A stretch of DNA of 64,000 nucleotides from Bacillota bacterium (GTDB lineage Bacteria > Bacillota > UBA4882 > UBA8346), in the NCBI GenBank assembly GCA_023410535.1, contig JAEYPR010000031.1:1-64000 (forward strand). Reading direction: 5' to 3'. The notes below the pieces were generated by a model. The model did no database searches. It was not told the origin of the DNA and was given only the letters and a program-made list of their open reading frames with translations. Both the position numbers and the translations under genes were made by a program. This document shows, one piece after another, positions 61,576 through 64,000 of this stretch (position 1 is its first letter; each line of letters opens with the position of its first letter).

Positions 61576-61593
61576 GTTTGAATAATGGTTTTT
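61561..61593. terminator. Terminator of htrA
   Basis: AACCATTAT pairs with ATAATGGTT with long A- and T-runs on both sides, 37 bp past the htrA stop on the minus strand. Its left arm coincides with the last 21-bp repeat unit. Confidence 0.85.
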
Positions 61594-61629
61594 GGTCTTT
61601 TTGATCAACTTTCTAAAACGATACCCGGG

Positions 61630-62883
61630 TTACCGTTTCATCTCGCCGATTTTAACGGTCGCCTGTTTCATTTTATCGCCCCGTTGATACTTGAGCTTCA
61701 ACTTGGTCCCCACCGGATATTTGGCGATGGCTTCCTTGATCGGGTCGAGTTCGGAGACTCCTTCGCCATTGACGGCGACGATGATATCGCCGGGCAGAAT
61801 CCCCGCCTTATCGGCCGAGCTGCCTTCGAGCACCTTCATAACAAAGATGCCGTAGTCCACTGGAAGCTGGTGGCGGAGCCGCGCTTCCAAAATCGCGACA
61901 TTTTCGGGGGTGAAGTGGATATAAGCGATTCCCAGACCCGGCCGGGAGACATACCCTTTACTGATCAGCTGTCCGGCGACGGTCTTCACAGTGTTGCTGG
62001 GAATCGTAAACCCGATTCCCTGAGACTTGGCCGCGATCGCCGTGTTCAGGCCGATGATATGGCCGCTGCTGTCCAGGAGCGGTCCGCCGGAATTCCCGGG
62101 ATTAATCGAAGCGTCGGTTTGAATCATATTGCGTAGCTGTTGATCTTCGCTGACCGCCACAATCCGGCCCTTGGCGCTGACCACGCCGACCGTCACGGTG
62201 TTTTTGAGATTTTCGGCCAACGGATTGCCGATAGCGATCGCGGTCTGGCCGACCTGCACCCGGTCGGAGTCAGCCCAAGCCGGCACCGGCAGATTGGTGG
62301 CGTTGATCTTCAACACCGCCAGATCGGTCTGGGAGTCCAGTCCGATCACCTTGGCCGGATAGGATTTGCCGTTGGAGAGGACCACCATGATCTTGTCGGC
62401 CATCCCGGTCAACCCGTTGATCACATGATTATTGGTTAAGATATATCCGTCTTTCCGGTAAATAACGCCCGAACCCAAACCTTGAATGTTTTTAACCTCC
62501 GGGCCGCTAAAAAAGTCAAAGTCCTGGACCAAGGTGTTGGTGGTGATCATGACCACCGCCGGCCCTACCCGGTCAATCACTTCGATCGTGGCATTTTCAT
62601 ATTGGCTAAGCGACACCGGCTTCGCCGCCACCGGCACCTGAGTCGGCGCCGGGTCTTCCGCAGCTTGGGGCGGATTGACCAAGGCGATGCCGAGTCCGGT
62701 AAATTTTACTGCCAGAATCACCAGCAACGCTCCCATGATTCCAGCGATCAAAGCCGTTATAATATAAGGCGTTTGCCGTTGATGCGCGTCAAACTGAAAT
62801 TGGTTCACCGTTTGCCAGACCTCCTGCCAATCGTTTCGGATGACTAGTGCAGCGCGGCGTTGGATACTGGTCGCGTCTTGCAT
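61630..62883 (-). CDS. htrA: HtrA/DegP-family serine protease with one PDZ domain
   Basis: A 417-residue membrane-anchored protease for envelope protein quality control. A cytoplasmic N-terminus of ~40 residues is followed by one membrane helix (about 42-66). The trypsin-like domain has the complete triad H153 (TNNHVI), D187 (SQTDLAV) and S265 (NPGNSGGPLL). A PDZ domain occupies ~315-410 (GYVSRPGLGIAY, VLEGSSADKAGILPGDIIVAVNG). Nearly all features match the family. TATAAT lies on the minus strand about 12 bases before the ATG with no ribosome binding site, so the transcript may have a very short leader, or the real start may be elsewhere. Confidence 0.93.
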   Translation of the reverse strand: MQDATSIQRRAALVIRNDWQEVWQTVNQFQFDAHQRQTPYIITALIAGIMGALLVILAVKFTGLGIALVNPPQAAEDPAPTQVPVAAKPVSLSQYENATIEVIDRVGPAVVMITTNTLVQDFDFFSGPEVKNIQGLGSGVIYRKDGYILTNNHVINGLTGMADKIMVVLSNGKSYPAKVIGLDSQTDLAVLKINATNLPVPAWADSDRVQVGQTAIAIGNPLAENLKNTVTVGVVSAKGRIVAVSEDQQLRNMIQTDASINPGNSGGPLLDSSGHIIGLNTAIAAKSQGIGFTIPSNTVKTVAGQLISKGYVSRPGLGIAYIHFTPENVAILEARLRHQLPVDYGIFVMKVLEGSSADKAGILPGDIIVAVNGEGVSELDPIKEAIAKYPVGTKLKLKYQRGDKMKQATVKIGEMKR

Positions 62884-62924
62884 TCGTCAAATATTATAAC
62901 GATAATTCCGTTGGCAGGTTCCCC

Positions 62925-63605
62925 TCATCCGTTCAGACGGTAGAGGTCGATCGAAAACTGTTTCAGTTCATATTCCACCGGGATTAGCGCCTTGCTGACC
63001 CCATGCGGTTCCGGCCATTCCTCCATAAACTTCCTGGCGTAATCCCGGCCGGGATCAGCCAACCAAACCGCCCCGTCCGGCCGGAGATGCTCCTGAAAAA
63101 TCTGCCGCAACGCGCCGTGCAGGGTCTTCTCATAAAGGATGTCCGCGCCGATAATCAAGTCAAACTGGCCGGCTTCCGCCGGAAATTGCCGCCAATCGGC
63201 CAATAATTGCGCTCCGACTGCCACCCGGTTCCGGATGCAATTGGCGGCCGTAAACTTGAGCGCCTCCGGGCTGAAATCCGACTGGACCACCCGGGCTCCG
63301 GCCAGCTTGGCGGCGATTCCCGCCAACCCGACTCCGGCGCCTAATTCTAACAATGTTTTCCCGGCAATCAGGTTGCGGTGCTGCAACAAATAGCGGGCCA
63401 AACCAATCGAGGAAGGCCACAGGTCCGCCCAGAACGGGATCTCATCCGGGTCGTCGACCCGGTCCAACAGATCGTCGATATTGGCGACCTTTAACAGCTC
63501 CAGCTGCCGGTCGGCGATAGTCAGCTCGACCGTGACCAAACGGTATTCCGTCCCCAAAACCTGGACCGAATCGGGCCACGGCGCCAAAGTTTCATGATCA
63601 ATCAA
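62925..63605 (-). CDS. Class I SAM-dependent methyltransferase (METTL/NNMT-like)
   Basis: A 226-residue methyltransferase. EIPFWADLWPSSIGLARYL (~55-73) before the SAM motif is typical of the methyltransferase-16 (lysine/METTL) group. Motif I is LLELGAGVGLAGIAA (~85-99) and motif IV-like is DLIIGADILYE (~148). These proteins often methylate lysines of other proteins, or small molecules. It starts 3 bases after the phosphohexomutase stop and so belongs to its operon; its stop lies 41 bp before the htrA start codon. Confidence 0.85.
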   Translation of the reverse strand: MIDHETLAPWPDSVQVLGTEYRLVTVELTIADRQLELLKVANIDDLLDRVDDPDEIPFWADLWPSSIGLARYLLQHRNLIAGKTLLELGAGVGLAGIAAKLAGARVVQSDFSPEALKFTAANCIRNRVAVGAQLLADWRQFPAEAGQFDLIIGADILYEKTLHGALRQIFQEHLRPDGAVWLADPGRDYARKFMEEWPEPHGVSKALIPVEYELKQFSIDLYRLNG

Positions 63606-63608
63606 CCG

Positions 63609-64000
63609 TTAGTTCCCCCATTGCTGCAACAGTTCCTGCACCGGCTGGATCAAGCCGTCTAAAGCCTGGGGCGATCCGGCTTCAAAATACACGCGGATCA
63701 GTGATTCTGTCCCGGAAGGACGGATCAAAAACCAACTGTCGTCTTCCAAGACAAATTTAAACCCGTCGGTCGTCCGGAGCTCGCGAACCTTGAGCGAACC
63801 GACCGTTTCCGGCGGAGCCCCTTGACAGCGGCTGAGGATCGCCGCCTTTTCGGCGTCGGTCAGGTGAATATCCAAGCGATTGGTATAGAAGCGGCCGACC
63901 TTTTCATACAACTCGTTCAGGGTCGCCTGCAACGGTTGCTTGGTGACGGCCATCATCTCCGCCATCAACGCGCACGCCAAGATGCCGTCCTTCTCCGGGA
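63609..64000 (-). CDS. Phosphoglucomutase/phosphomannomutase, C-terminal part (cut by window edge)
   Basis: The frame runs open to the window edge; the first visible residues PEKDGILACALMAEMM match the metal-binding-to-domain III span of alpha-D-phosphohexomutases. The end has the domain IV phosphate loop RPSGTESLIRVYFEA, and the protein stops 24 residues later (QELLQQWGN). It interconverts sugar 1- and 6-phosphates. About 130 codons are visible. Its N-terminal part and start lie outside the window. Confidence 0.88.
   Translation of the reverse strand, partial: PEKDGILACALMAEMMAVTKQPLQATLNELYEKVGRFYTNRLDIHLTDAEKAAILSRCQGAPPETVGSLKVRELRTTDGFKFVLEDDSWFLIRPSGTESLIRVYFEAGSPQALDGLIQPVQELLQQWGN

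Overview
The window looks like chromosome of an anaerobic, fermentative Bacillota-type bacterium. The signs are strong GGAGG-type ribosome binding sites, many T-tailed hairpin terminators, cobalamin riboswitches, a pyruvate formate-lyase, an indolepyruvate:ferredoxin oxidoreductase and RlmH. A probable outer-membrane beta-barrel (57.2 kb) and a secreted CbiK cobaltochelatase hint at a diderm member such as a Negativicutes- or Limnochordia-like lineage. That placement is inference only; no rRNA or tRNA gene is in the window.

Layout. 0-0.7 kb: the 5' end of an IS256-like transposase, then repeat-rich non-coding DNA. 0.7-5.9 kb: a Gfo/Idh/MocA oxidoreductase, a solute-binding protein and a two-component system, probably for sugar sensing and uptake. 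6.0-28.0 kb: one very tight leftward operon of 22 genes, started by a good promoter and a cobalamin riboswitch. It encodes tetrapyrrole synthesis from glutamyl-tRNA (hemA, hemL, hemB, hemC, cobA-hemD) and nearly the whole anaerobic cobalamin pathway to adenosylcobalamin. 28.1-34.7 kb: a second B12 block with an ABC-2 type transporter, BtuFCD-type corrinoid uptake, cbiL and cbiK. A second riboswitch and its own terminator flank cbiK.

34.7-35.5 kb: an intergenic region with nine DnaA boxes (eight TTATCCACA, one TTATTCACA), all in the same orientation and spaced by exactly 21 or 42 bp. Six of the TTATCCACA boxes and the TTATTCACA box lie in seven tandem 42-bp repeats. No replication gene is adjacent. 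This is the most striking item in the window.

35.5-48 kb: iorBA, a serine hydrolase, an acyltransferase, a methyltransferase, a lipoprotein and a 1378-residue secreted multidomain protein. 48.5-56.7 kb: a TsaA-family protein, a decayed patch with fragments of SDR and FtsX genes, EamA, then uppP with a DedA-PAP2 fusion, rlmH, a LarA-family protein, methionine aminopeptidase with a SEC-C motif, and a short AraC-type protein. 57-64 kb: the beta-barrel protein, pflA/pflB, an AT-rich array of twelve 20/21-bp repeats, an HtrA protease, a methyltransferase and the 3' end of a phosphohexomutase.

The B12 genes work as one regulon. Low cobalamin should open both riboswitches, raising import (BtuFCD), cobalt insertion (CbiK) and de novo synthesis together, with the heme-type precursor genes carried in the same transcript.
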